From NCBI GenBank assembly GCA_020746835.1, contig JAGPNK010000049.1, positions 1-41,651 of the forward strand: a stretch of DNA of 41,651 nt, written 5' to 3'. This DNA comes from Stachybotrys elegans. Lineage: Eukaryota; Ascomycota; Sordariomycetes; Hypocreales; Stachybotryaceae. A program made the position numbers and the translations under genes. Below the pieces are notes generated by a model. That model was not told the DNA's origin. It saw only the letters and a list, made by a program, of their open reading frames with translations, and made no database searches. Within the stretch, counting starts at the first letter, position 1. Every line of letters begins with the position of its first letter. This document shows positions 18,505 through 29,635 of the stretch, one piece after another.

Positions 18505-19457
18505 GAGCTAGCTCCAGTCTGTCCCAGGTCCCTGCCTTGTTCTGGGACCAATCCCTGTCCCTGCTGAAACACATGTTGAAGCATCGGCCCGACCAGACAC
18601 GGCTGGTGAGGTGCATAAATATGGCTCCACCTGCCCGTTAAAATAAGGCAGAAATGGAGACAAGCAAGAATTGAATCACTCACTTTCAACAGTCCCAGAA
18701 CCCACTATTGTCCCAGAACCGGCTCTTGTACAAGACAAAGGCCTGGCCCAGGCTGGAACTAGCTCTAAACTTAGAGCTAGCTCAACTTTGGTTCTGGGAC
18801 GATGAGAGAGCTAGCTCAAATTCGGTCCCAGCACAAGATATGGTCCCAGTACAAGATATGGTCCCAGGACCGGTTGTGGTCCCAGGAACGGCTGTGGTCC
18901 CAGGACCGGCTGTATCCCAGGACCGGTTGTGGTCCCAGGACCGGCCGTGGTCCTAGTACAGGATATGGTCCCAAGACCGGTTGTGGTCCCAGGAACGGCT
19001 GTGGTCCCAGGACCGGCTATGGTCCCAGGAACGGCTATGGTCCCAGGACCGGCTATAGTCCCAGTACAGGATATGGTCCCAGGACCGGTTGTGGTCCCAG
19101 AACCAACTCTTGTACTGGGACCAAGTCCTGTTCTGGGACGAGGAGAGAGCTAGCTCGAATCTAGTCCTAGAACCAAGTCCGGTACTGGGACCAAGTCCTG
19201 TTCTGGGACCAAATTTGAGCTAGCTCTCGCATCGTCCCCAGAACCGGCTGTGGTCCCAGTACAGGACTTGGTCCCAGGTACAAGATATGGTCCCAGTACA
19301 AGAGCCGGTTCTGGGACAGGGATTGGTCCCAGAACAAGGCAGAGGCCTGGGACCGGCTCTGTTCTGGGACGAGGAGAGAGCTAGCTCGAATCTGGTCCCA
19401 GAACACGACTTGGTCCCAGTACAGGACTCAGTACTGGGACCAAATTCGAGCTAGCTC
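18505..19457. repeat. Composite satellite punctuated by the palindrome GAGCTAGCTC
   Basis: The 10-bp perfect palindrome GAGCTAGCTC occurs seven times, at 18505, 18774, 18808, 19147, 19217, 19378 and 19448. Between copies the DNA is built from CCCAGnACnGG/CTGGGACCA motifs in both orientations, so long imperfect hairpins can form. Several palindromes are followed or preceded by the same words (CGAATCTGGTCC, CTCGCATC.TCC), in opposite orientations. Stop codons are rare on both strands, which produces spurious frames. I see no gene. Confidence 0.8.
18824..19107. repeat. 18-bp tandem repeat, unit GGTCCCAGGACCGGCTGT
   Basis: About 15 consecutive units with alternating variants (GGTCCCAGTACAAGATAT, GGTCCCAGGAACGGCTAT and similar). 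One unit near 18909 is a base short (ATCCCAGGACCGGTTGT), which shifts the hexapeptide frame, so the array is probably not under coding constraint. GGTCCCAGGACC within the unit is itself nearly palindromic. Confidence 0.85.
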
Positions 19458-20580
19458 TCGCATCATCCTAGAACCGGTTCCGGTGTCCTAGAACTAGCCT
19501 CGCAGCTAGAACGAATTTAAGCTCGCTGTTGAACACCACCGTAGCTGGAAGGTTGGTGTTAGGGCTATGTATAAGTATAAATGCTCCCGCCCTTAGAATA
19601 CGGAGAATGAGGAGAGACCACAATCCTGTTAATAGGTTGTGAGCCCAGATTCTTCATGTTAAATCTAAGCTTCTATTGATGCGTGACCGCCGAGATTAAA
19701 GTATGAAAAGAATAAGCAATATATACCATAGAAACAACGGTACTACAAGTATGAACTACCCCTTATTAGCCACTAACGATACAGTGAAGACGCCAAAAGC
19801 AGTGACATTGCTATAGCCATGAAACGAAACAAAGAAATCAGTCATAGATCGGACATCACAGCATGGAGTATGCTACGGTGGCGAACCATAACCAGAACGC
19901 AGATCGCAAATTGGCTGCAAAGACCTATAACCCTACGGATATTATCATTGAAAGGAGAAATATCCATTCCTGTCCTCAAGCCAAGAATAAATTACTTTAT
20001 TCGTGCTGTTTCGAGCTCCGCTCCGACCGGGAATCGTACCAAGATCGTGGCTTCAACGGTATCAAGCTCTGCCGAATCGGCGGTCTGACCTATATGATGC
20101 TCGGAACATAGGAAGACACTTAGAGTCGACATCTGGCGAATTTAGGGCCACAACATGGCTGCAAGCCGATATACCTCCGCTGTTAGCGGTATAACTTATC
20201 GCCGATCATTGGCGGTCGAGAGCCTGCAGTGACGCAAAGGCCAAAGGAGTCTTAGTCTCAAAAAGCCACTCTAGCCGTGAAGCAGGCCCGGGGCTTCGGC
20301 TCAGTAGAGCTACTACTGTATACGTCACTCAGTGGGAAACGAGGGGTGAGTCATAGGCACATTGTACGCGCATTAATTTGAATGAGCGCCCATTTTCTCA
20401 AACTCATTGCCTTTCTCATCACAAGTTACTGGCTGACCTGGGGCACTAATCAAAGCCAATTAGGCTGATTGACCTGAGCTCACGAGAATGTACCTCTGCG
20501 TTCATAAATTCATTAGGATTGCTGCAGCGAATAAATGCTGTTCGGTTTTGCGACGATTTTGACAGGGGCCATACGACGAC
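19458..20580. other. Gene-poor stretch
   Basis: No gene supported. Short overlapping frames at 19819-20194 lack any recognisable domain. The part from about 20000 to 20340 has balanced GC and may be an eroded transposon, but I find no matching ends or target-site duplication. Confidence 0.4.
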
Positions 20581-20654
20581 ACAGCGACAACGAGCCACAG
20601 CGACAACGAGCCACAGCGACATCGAACCACAGCGACATCGAACCACAGGAAGCC
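20581..20654. repeat. 16-bp tandem repeat, unit ACAGCGACAACGAGCC
   Basis: Four exact-length units: two ACAGCGACAACGAGCC followed by two ACAGCGACATCGAACC, then a partial fifth. The pairwise identity (AABB) suggests a recent two-step duplication. The core CAGCGACAACGA is the one repeated at 5705-5935. Confidence 0.85.
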
Positions 20655-20734
20655 ACATGGCGACAGGGAACAGCCCAGCGACAATGAGTCACATGCTGGT
20701 GGGAAGCGCTTGGTGTACTGTGATTGGCGACGAG

Positions 20735-20834
20735 AGTTTACTAGTAATAGCTATAGACGTTTACTGGTAAAAGACGTATACTAGTAATAGCCAGGAACGT
20801 TTACCAGTACTAGCCACAACCGTTTACTAGTATA
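20735..20834. repeat. Short repeat, core GTTTACTAGTAATAGC
   Basis: Five imperfect copies of CGTTTACTAGTAATAGC or a truncated version, spaced 17-24 bp apart, with ACTAGT/ACCAGT/ACTGGT variants. It is followed by a G-run. No coding or promoter role is evident. Confidence 0.7.
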
Positions 20835-21732
20835 GGGGGGGTGGTTCAAGGTAGGGGGCTTGTGTTGGTTCATCTTCCCGGCTCCCAAGAGGCTACCGGG
20901 CGCGCCGCTACGATGGGATGGATTCGGCATGCCACATGGCAAACAAGAAAAGTTCCGGGATGTCGCTCCGCGGGCGAGCGCGTGCGCCTGTCACCGAGCG
21001 GTCAGATTATTTCTATTTTATTTTTTTTGTTCCAGTTCCCGCTGTAGCCTGGTCAGACATGATTATGCACGGGGAATGAATCAGGCGGCGGCTCGAGATC
21101 CGGAGGGGTTGGATGGACGGAAGCTAGATGCAGTGCAACATCATCACGTCACACATGGATAGCGCCATGTTTGTCTGGCGGGGCGAATTTAGAACACGTT
21201 CAGGGAAAGGCGGAGTCGTCCCCAAGGTGGTATTCGTGGAAAAAGAGTCGAATTACGGGCATGCAGCAGATGGTCAACCATCAACGGCCTTCCTTTTGGG
21301 GGTACCGACCGCCTGCTGCCAGAACCAATGATGCTAACAACACTACAAATTTGACCGGCGACTGCACTCTGCTCTAATCAATATTATCCTAGGAGTAGAG
21401 TTTTGAGGGGGAAAGTCTCTGAAACGAATTTATCAACAATAGCCTACTTCTGGAAGAACCCCTGCACTAGGACTGTCGTGATGATTGACTCACGAGCACA
21501 GACCAAACTATCACGAAAAAAACCGGCGACAACGAATAGCGACGACCCACAGCGACAAGCAAAGGGTGACAAGCTATTTCCATTGATAAGTCCCATAAGC
21601 GAAAACGATACCCATCACACATATAATCTATGGGTGAGTCATGAAGCTGCATCCTTGCTGGGGACAGCGTCGCTGAAATCCTCTGGAGCCCATATCACTG
21701 GCAAGGGATACATCCGTTTCTAGAGGGCTTAG
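20835..21732. other. Gene-poor stretch
   Basis: No credible gene. It includes a pyrimidine- and T-rich tract (about 21008-21032) and a short run containing GGCGACAACGAATAGCGAC near 21526, a further appearance of the GCGACAACGA word. The 106-codon frame at 21403-21723 overlaps that repeat and shows no domain. Confidence 0.4.
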
Positions 21733-22002
21733 TCACCATATTGTGCATCCCGATTGCTTCAGCATACGTACTAGTTCTCCTGATGTAAGAGGGAAAGTGG
21801 GATCACTTGTGGATTTATAATCATAATATCGATGGCGTCGAATTGCAAAGTGAATGTCTGCTCCATATCTGCGGCTTAATTGATCGCACCTTAAGGCTAA
21901 GCGCCTTACTGCTCGTGCGAAGCTTTCGTTTGTTCGGTCACGCTTCTTTGGCGGATCGTACCTGACATGACTATTCATCCTTGCGTGTGCCTCAGGTCTC
22001 AT
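21733..22002 (-). CDS. Small MADS-box-like protein
   Basis: An 89-codon ORF, ATG at 22002. After a short N-terminus, the text KKRDRTNESFARAVRRLALR CDQLSRRYGADIHF (broken here by a space) followed by AIRRHRYYDYKS fits the layout of a MADS DNA-binding domain: basic helix with regularly spaced Arg, CDQL..RYGADI at the helix end and first strand, then a second strand and a Pro-containing tail. It is much diverged from SRF or MEF2 and lacks the canonical GR(G/K)KI start. Fungal genomes carry small MADS-like ORFs of this length. DNA binding is inferred. A TATA-like box lies about 60 bp upstream. Confidence 0.55.
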   Translation of the reverse strand: MRPEAHARMNSHVRYDPPKKRDRTNESFARAVRRLALRCDQLSRRYGADIHFAIRRHRYYDYKSTSDPTFPLTSGELVRMLKQSGCTIW

Positions 22003-22061
22003 TTTGAGCAGAGCAACGTTATTATGTAGTGCGTTGGAATGAGAAAATGCACTGGTAAACT

Positions 22062-22071
22062 GTATATATAG
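22062..22071 (-). promoter_or_regulatory. TATA box for the MADS-like ORF
   Basis: TATATATACA on the minus strand, about 60 bp upstream of the ATG at 22002, in otherwise mixed-composition DNA. Confidence 0.4.
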
Positions 22072-22254
22072 GAAGTGATAGCCTAATGAATGGGGCCGGA
22101 ATTAGATCCCGCCTCCATCAACATTAATACGATTCTGGAGGCCCAAATCTGGGAACTCGTTTGAGTGTTCCCGTTTCTGTTCCCCGCATCATCGCGCACA
22201 TCACAGCCCCTGTTTGGTCCACCCACTCCAGCCCACAAAAATAGCACTGACCCA

Positions 22255-22470
22255 GCCCAGATGAAGGGCCAGTCCATGATGTGCTGGTCCAAGTGATGTA
22301 CCAGCCCATGATGTGCCAGCCTAGATTCTGGGCTAGTATATTGAAGAGCTAGCCCATTCAATGTACTAGCCCATTCATTACTGGCCCATTTGTTATACTG
22401 GCCTATAATGTACTAGCCCGCTGTGTGTACTGGCCTGCTATGTACTAGTTTATTTCAGGTGCTGGCTCAT
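22255..22470. repeat. Degenerate repeat, core TGTACTAGCCCATT
   Basis: Roughly ten imperfect copies of a 17-25 bp unit: first AGCCCATGATGTGC, then TGTACTAGCCCATTCA, TGTACTGGCC and TGTACTAGTT. It lies between the MADS-like ORF and the 3' end of the DUF3435 gene. The rest of 22003-22576 has no gene. Confidence 0.7.
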
Positions 22471-22576
22471 TACAGGTGGACCTATAGAGGTAGAGAACAC
22501 AGGGTGGAGGGGATCATTCTACAAATGCTAGTTATATAATAATAACCCGTTGCTGTAATCCAATACCATCTATCTG

Positions 22577-25240
22577 TTAGGGTTTACTTGTGATCATTTG
22601 CCGGCGTCTTGCTTTCCGCTGCCTCCTCTGCTTGACTTGCTCCGACGACCGCAGAGTGACACCATGGACCCTGTATACATGGGACCGGAACTCATCAAGA
22701 CATTCCAGTTTGAGATTCCGACACTTGGGATGCTCACAACGGATCTTTTCACCGCCCTGCTCAGCCTGCTCGCGTCCTACCAAATGCTGCCTGTCGAAGT
22801 GGTCGTTCATGACGGTAGGCCGACAATACATAAACACACGCTCCTGTGGAGAAAGCCGCTTGTCACCGATGCAGTCTGGGCATTGTGCCCCATGCATAAG
22901 AAGAGGGAAGGGATCAGGGCCGAGACCCTTGTCCGGCTCTGCTAGCTCGGTCTTGATCGGTGCGCTAGCCGTGACTTGGCGTCGAATCCGATCGCGCTTT
23001 ACCGTCTCTCTCTTGTCGCAGAGCGCAACCATTAGGTCGATAGCCTGGACCCTGCGTTGCAGGATAGCGTCCTCAGTAAGAACATCAGGTTGCTGGCAAA
23101 GAATCTCCGCCAATTGTGCTCGTTCTGGGATAGAAACATCAATAGTAGGCTCGACATACTCCTCCTCTTCCTCACCACGCGCCTGTCTTTCAATATCCCA
23201 GGTAGGGCGGTTATAGAAGTAATGCTCGCGGTATTCCTTGACCACCTGCCGGTCGCGCTGGGCGCGTTTGTTGCGAATTGCATTGGTAAGCTTCCGGATC
23301 CTTTCCTCTGCCTCGTGCCCTTCGATTCGATAGTGGCCCTGCTTTAGCCGGGCTCGTTCCTGCTCAAGTTCGACAATCTCAGGGTCCGGCGTGAGATTAG
23401 CCCATACCTCCTCAGGTACCATGTCCGCTGTGGCTCGAGGATCGCGTGTGAGGCTGACATGTGCGAAGAGTCGGAAAAGCTGACTTTCCTTCTCTACTTC
23501 CAGGAAAGCATTCTGCATATCAAAGTTGGCAATCTCGTTTAGGTATGCGTGATGGAACGTAGCAAACTGAGGGTCGTGGCGCATCATTTGGTCACGCACA
23601 GAGTCCGGTGCATCTCCTAGAACAGGACGGGTCAGCATGTCATTACAAGTCAAGAAAACAACCCTCCTTTCTATATGTAAGTAAGCAGAGCGCAGAACAT
23701 ACCGTTAGCAGCATTCGATGCGCCACGTCTCGCGAATCTAGGAGTCCACTTCTTTTCGTGTCCTGAATCGAGACTTTGCTGACCCATATCATCCCTGAGC
23801 TTAGAATAGAGCATGGCCTCAACGCCCGAGAGCGTTACCCCTCGATATCGACGAAAAACAGGGGTTTTGAGCATAGACTTCTTCCATCGAAGTGGAATGC
23901 ATTGCTGGAAGCGCGGCGGCTGTTTACTGAATATTGCTGATGCATCTGTCAAGCTTGGCGCATCGAATGCTTTATCGTGTAGAGCAAGCGAGAGCATGGT
24001 CGAGAGGGCGCAGAATATAATTTTCCTCGTTGGAGAGAAAAAGAATATAGTCCTATTTAGAAGTTATTTATAGGCTTCCATTGCAAACGCGAGTAACATA
24101 CGGCTTGGGCTTATTGTCTGCTCCTTTGTGATGAATGAACTTGATGGCCATCGCTGGGACGCAACGCCCAGTAGCGGGATGCCGCACAATCATCATTAGT
24201 ATATCCTCGTAACAGAGGGCCTTCGGTCGCCCACGCCCTACAGTCTCTTGAGAAAGGAGGCCTTCGAGAAGTTGAGAGTCTTTGTCAAGAGTTACTTCTT
24301 GTTTATCGCTTTCATCTTCGCCATCGTCTGAAGCGGCTGAGGGAGCCTCAACCACCTTTCGACCGAAAAGCTGCTCGGCCGATCCGTCTTTCGGCTTCTT
24401 CCGTTCGCCGTCGACAAGCTCGGCTGGTCGTGCTCCGGTATAGCAAAGAAGTTGATAGCAGCAGTTTAGCTGTATGCGGTGTCGCTCGCCGGGGAAGACG
24501 CTGGTGTCGTATGCGAGGTTAAAGGTCAAGATAACAAGCAAATTATCCACGTTCAGTACCGGCTTTCCGTCGAGATTTGGAGGGCGATGACCAAAGCGAG
24601 GGATAAGAACACATCGGTAATACTAAATCATGTTAGCCACGTACATTTCAAATAGCCTGTACGCTGTATCCAGGACTCGCAGCAGTCACGAACCTTGTAG
24701 ACCTCTTTGGCATCATTCCGATCCATGTACTGACCAGTCACCGTGGTATACAGCTGCTGGAACTGCCGAATATACTCTTCGCAAGTGGCCCATGATTTAA
24801 TCTTCGAATTTTCACAAATGTAAAGGATGAAGTCCTGTGTCGTCTCGCGCTTCAGGCTCTTGATGGTCAACTCCCAATCGCCAACCTGCAGGTCTTCGCA
24901 ATATCTGCCGAATTATCACAATATATCAGCACCCTGAACCTCCGAAAAGTCAAGTTACTTCGCATAATTCCCGAAGCTTGTGCACTTACCGCTGCCATTT
25001 CCTAAAGATCCCGCTAACATTGATCTCCGTTTCGTGGGAGTATTTCGGCTTGATGAAACGGACCCTGCTTAACTGTGTACGATGAGAGGCATGCTGTTCA
25101 GCCGAGAGTGTTGGTTTCTGCCTGGCAGCTCGGTTCTCTGCCTCTCGTGCTGCAAAGCGTTGAAGGAAGGTAGCATGACTTTCCTCGATGAGGGTCGCAG
25201 TCGTTCGTCGGGTGCGCGAGGAGACGACCACTTGAGACAT
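22577..25240 (-). CDS. DUF3435 protein (tyrosine-recombinase-like, Starship-captain-related)
   Basis: Five exons on the minus strand: 25240-24990, 24904-24694, 24622-24102, 24052-23703 and 23616-22577, summing to 790 codons with every junction in frame. Introns are 85, 71, 49, 86 nt with GTAAGT, GTTCGT, GTATGT, GTATGT donors and CTGAT/CTAAC/CTGAC branch points. Recognised from family memory: TGARPAELVD (candidate catalytic Arg about residue 219), GRGRPKALCYEDI, HHKGADNKPKP, and MMRHDPQFATFHHAYLNE (candidate nucleophile Tyr about 469). The C-terminal part has acidic and Arg-rich coiled stretches, then a C2H2-like unit starting CEHPKC. Such proteins are often labelled FluG-domain or DUF3435. 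Related captains mobilise Starship elements, but whether this subfamily is active as a recombinase is uncertain. No RIP stops are present. The gene points away from the AT-rich block, its start 400 bp from the border. Confidence 0.88.
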
Positions 25241-25648
25241 CGTCTAGCGGGGGTGCTCGAAGCCAAAAAAAAAATAAAAAATGACCAGTGGGAAGACAGC
25301 AAGAGAAGCGACTTGGAACATGGCGTAGACGCCATTTCGGCCTTTTAAGGGCAAAGGCCATGCCGACCAGCCAACCCCCAGCAGCCATTTCTGGACGTTG
25401 GATGAACATCGTGGATGGTGGGAAACGCGAAACAGGAAGACGAAAAATGACCAAGAGGGACCAAAACTGGTCCCTGGAAATATGGGTCCCATGCGCGCTG
25501 TGCCCCTCTATTGAGCACGTGCCCAGTCAGCTCAGAGAAGTATATAGTACCTGCCCCGCGACCTCTGTCGCTGGATTTCCCCTACTGCTTGAGCCTGCTA
25601 AAATGGCGGCACTTTCCACCCAATTTGGCGGTCTCAGCAGCGCTTTCT
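25241..25648. other. Promoter-side region of the DUF3435 gene, up to the composition border
   Basis: Balanced GC, no gene. It contains an A-run (25264-25281) just upstream of the start codon and a TATA-like TATATAG at about 25540. The last normal-composition bases are around 25648, after which GC collapses within about 20 bp. Confidence 0.5.
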
Positions 25649-26955
25649 CGATTTAATGAGTAATATATTAAACTATATACTATAATAACTAATACTAAGT
25701 ATATAAAAATAGAAAAAATAATAAATTCTATTTATAATATAATATATATTATATAAAGATATAATAGTATTAAAATAAAAAGTTATAAAATATTTATTAT
25801 AATATACTTTTATTTATATACTAAAATATTTATAATAATATATAAAGAGATAATTTTAATTTTAAAAAATAAATAAAATACCTTTATTAAAAAAATAAAG
25901 TTATACTTTTAAATAATAATAATTATTACTAATATATATATAATATAAAGATAATTTAATATATATTTACTCTTTATAATAAGAATTTATAAAATTATAT
26001 ATATAATTTTATTAAAGTAATTACTAAAATTAAAAGCTATATAAAAATATTAATAATAAAGTAATTAATAAAAAAGAATATAAAGCTATATAATACTTAA
26101 AGTTTATATTAATAAAATAATATAAATAGTAAAAAGCTAAAAAGATTTATTTATACTTTATAAAATATATACTAATCTTAATATAAAATAAATAAATTAA
26201 AAACTATTAGAAAATAATAAAAAAGTAATAATATAAGTTTATTAAGTAAAAAACTAAATAAAAAAAGAAATAAAAAAAGTCTATATAATATACTTTAAAA
26301 ATAAATAAAGTAATTATTAATACTAAAGATTAAATAAAAAACTCTATAAAAAATAGTAAATAATTATAATTATATAATAAATAATAAATAATAATAAAAA
26401 AAAGCTATTTAAACTTTAATAAACCTTTACTTTAACTTTATTTTTAAAAAACTAAAAGAAAGTTATAAAAAATAATAAAATAAAATAAATAAAAACTTAC
26501 TAAAATAATATATTAATTTATAATATTTAAAATAAATATTAAAAATAATATTAATACTTAAGAAAATAATAATAACTAAAGAATAAAAAAAGTATAAATT
26601 ATAATTAAAAGAATAAATATTATAATTTAATAATAAATACTAATAAAATATTTTATTTATATAGAATTTTTATAATATAAATACTAATAAATATTTAAAT
26701 AAAAACCCTATAAATAACTTTATTTTATATTAATACTATTAATAATACTATATAATCTTATAGGTTTTATATTACTATTATAATAATAAAAAATATTAAT
26801 ATAAAAAATATAAAATAATTACTTCTTTATATAAGTTATTACTAAACTACTATAGAAATAATATAATATAATAAAGCTTATAAAATATAAAGTAATAAAA
26901 TAAATTACTTATAATATTATAATTATATAATTAGTATTATATATATATAATAAAG

Positions 26956-28316
26956 CCCTCCTGAATATAAGGTTTAAAAGGCTTATACTGGTTTTTTTTC
27001 ACTATCTTTTCCGGCTTACCCTAGACTCATTCCCACACACTATTACTAACTAAGTAGGTTCCCTACATTACATACTTTCCCTATAGCTCCTTTACATTAT
27101 ATACTTCTTTATAGCCGTATAGCTTCTATATATAACTATAGCTTCTAATGTATTACACACTTCTATATATAACTATAGCTTCTAATACATTACTTTCTCT
27201 AACTACATCTAAGAATAGCTCTCTATAATGTCATATTATAGGGGCATTAGGTATATAATTTAAAGGCAGTAAGAGCAATTAATTTAAAAACCAACCTAAA
27301 AAACCAACTGAAAACCCTAACTAAAAAACCAAGCTAATAACTCTAACTATCTCTAACTCCTAAAGCAAGCCATATATTTATAGTCCTATATATAGCTATA
27401 ACCCATTTATAAAGTTAACTTTCTAACTAAGAAGCTTATTATTAAAGAGCTAGCTTTTCTTAGCCTACTTACTCTTTTACTTTTTATATTCTAGCTTTAA
27501 ATTAGCTAGAAAAGAAAAATAGTAAAAGTCATTCTATTTCTAGACTATTAGTAATACTATTATTAGAAAACCCCTTAGAGTAACTTACCTTATAAATAAC
27601 TTTACTAGTGTTTATAGTAGTAGTAGTTAAAACTACTATAGCTACTAGAGTAGCAGGGAGATTTAACCTCTCTATTATATTATTATAAGTATAGGTATTA
27701 TTTACTTATATTTTGACTATAAAGGGCATAAGTAAGTAGTAGAATATAGATAATAAATTTATCTCTTTTAAGCCAGAGGCTTAAAGGCTTTATATAGCTA
27801 TAGGCTAGAAGCAAAATAAGCTTTTTAATAGCTCTATTAGCAGCCTAAAGCAATGGCTTTTCCAGTATTATTAGTTAAAGCTTTCTATTAGCATTGCCAG
27901 TAATACTCTCCATCTAGGCACAGATTATAGTTATAGTTATAGTAAGGCTTTTATAGTATAACCTTATTTAATAAGTTAACTAAAGCTTCCTAGCCAGGCA
28001 CCATTAATTAGAGCCTTCTATTTAGTTTAATCCCGCTCTAACCCTTTATATATATATATATCTTAACATCCCGTTACATTATATGCCTATACATACTTAG
28101 TATAGCTTATAATAGTACTTATAGCCACCTATAGCTTAGCCACTTAGTTATTTAATTAGTTAGCTACCCTGTATATAAGGGCAGCTTAATAATAGCCTTA
28201 TTATTATTTTTCTCTACTATTTATAACTGTATTAATTACTAGAGCACTAGGCACTATCTCTACTATTTATTTACTCTTTACTATTTATACTCTATACTAT
28301 ACACTCTTTTTCTTAT
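26956..28316 (+). mobile_element. Family R element, copy 1 (least mutated)
   Basis: Flanked by the exact 14-bp duplication TATATATAATAAAG (26942-26955 and 28317-28330). It begins CCCTCCTGAATATAAGG and ends ...CTCTTTTTCTTAT, with no terminal inverted repeats and no TG...CA ends. It retains more C and G than copies 2 and 3, such as TACTAACTAAGTAGGTTCCC where copy 2 has TATTAATTAAATAAGTTCTT. It holds no open reading frame and an internal tandem repeat at about 27123-27196. Confidence 0.75.
27123..27196 (+). repeat. 37-bp tandem repeat inside family R
   Basis: Two units containing CTTCTATATATAACTATAGC followed by TTCTAATGTATTACACA or a close variant, back to back. The same pair is present at the equivalent place in copies 2 and 3, so it belongs to the ancestral element. 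Confidence 0.7.
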
Positions 28317-28555
28317 TATATATAATAAAGAATATATATTAAAGAAAAAACTAAATAAATACTAGTATTTTAAGTATAAAATATATAAAAAGCTAAAATT
28401 AATTAATAATACTATATAAAAAATAAATAATACTATTTATAAAAAGATTATAAATAAAGTAATAATAATAATAAAAATAATAAAAAGCTTTATATATAAT
28501 AATAAATCTAATTAAAATAATATAATAGTTTAAAATAACTATATAAATATAAATA

Positions 28556-29596
28556 CCCTTTTAAATATAAAGTTTAAAAGGCTTATACTATTTCTTTTTT
28601 ACTATTTTTTCTAGCTTACTCTAGACTTATTTTTACACTTTATTATTAATTAAATAAGTTCTTTATATTATATAATATTGCCTAGCTTTCCCTATAGCTT
28701 CTTAACATTATATATTAACTTTCTTATATAACTATAGCTTCTTTATAGCCTTCTATATATAACTATAGCTTTTAATATATTATATACTTCTATATATAAC
28801 TATAGCTTTTAATATATTACTTCTCTTTATAATATTATATTATAAAGGTATTAAATATATAATTTTAAAGTAGTAAAAGTAATTAATTTAATAATTAAAG
28901 TAAAAAACTAACTAAAAACCTATATTAAAAAACCAAGCTAAAAGAGCTCTTTTAGAATAACTTTAACTATTTTTAACTTTTTAAATTAACTAGCTCTTTA
29001 TTTTCTTTTTATTAGCTTAATTTAACTACTAAAAGGCTTATTATTAATAAGTTAGGTTTTTTTATTCTTTTTACTCTATTACTTTTTATATAGCTCTAGG
29101 GCTTTAAAAAAAAGAAATAGTAAAAGTTATTTTATTTTTAAATTATTAGTAATACTATTATTAAATCCCTTAGAATAATTTATTTTATAAATAACTTTAC
29201 TAGTATTAATAGTAATAATAACTAAAACTACTATACCTATTAAAGTAACTATATTATTATAAATATAAATATTATTTACTTATATTTTAATTTTAATTAG
29301 CTATAAAATATAAGTAAATAGTAAAATATAAATAATAAATTTATTTCTTTTAAGTTAGAGACTTAAGGGCTTTATATAACTATAAGTATTAAGCTTTTTA
29401 ATAGCTCTATTAATAACTTAAAGTAATGGCTTTTTTAGTATTATTAAAGCTTTCTATTAGCATTACTAATAGTACTCTCTATTTAAGTATAAGTTATAGT
29501 AAGGCTTCTATAGTATAATTTTATTTAATAAATTAACTAAAGCTTTTTAACTAGGTATTATTAAAGCTTTCTATTTAGTTTAACTTTACTTTAACT

Positions 29597-29635
<39 letters not shown>

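Noticed and set aside
18708..19164. Plus-strand frames encoding hexapeptide repeats (such as VPGPVV)
   Set aside because: They are produced by the 18-bp satellite, which keeps several frames open; a unit one base short shifts the frame, and no non-repetitive domain is attached.
20010..20060. tRNA-like T-arm on the minus strand (GGTACGATTCCCGGTCGGAGC-like text)
   Set aside because: The T-stem does not pair and no anticodon or D arm could be built upstream.
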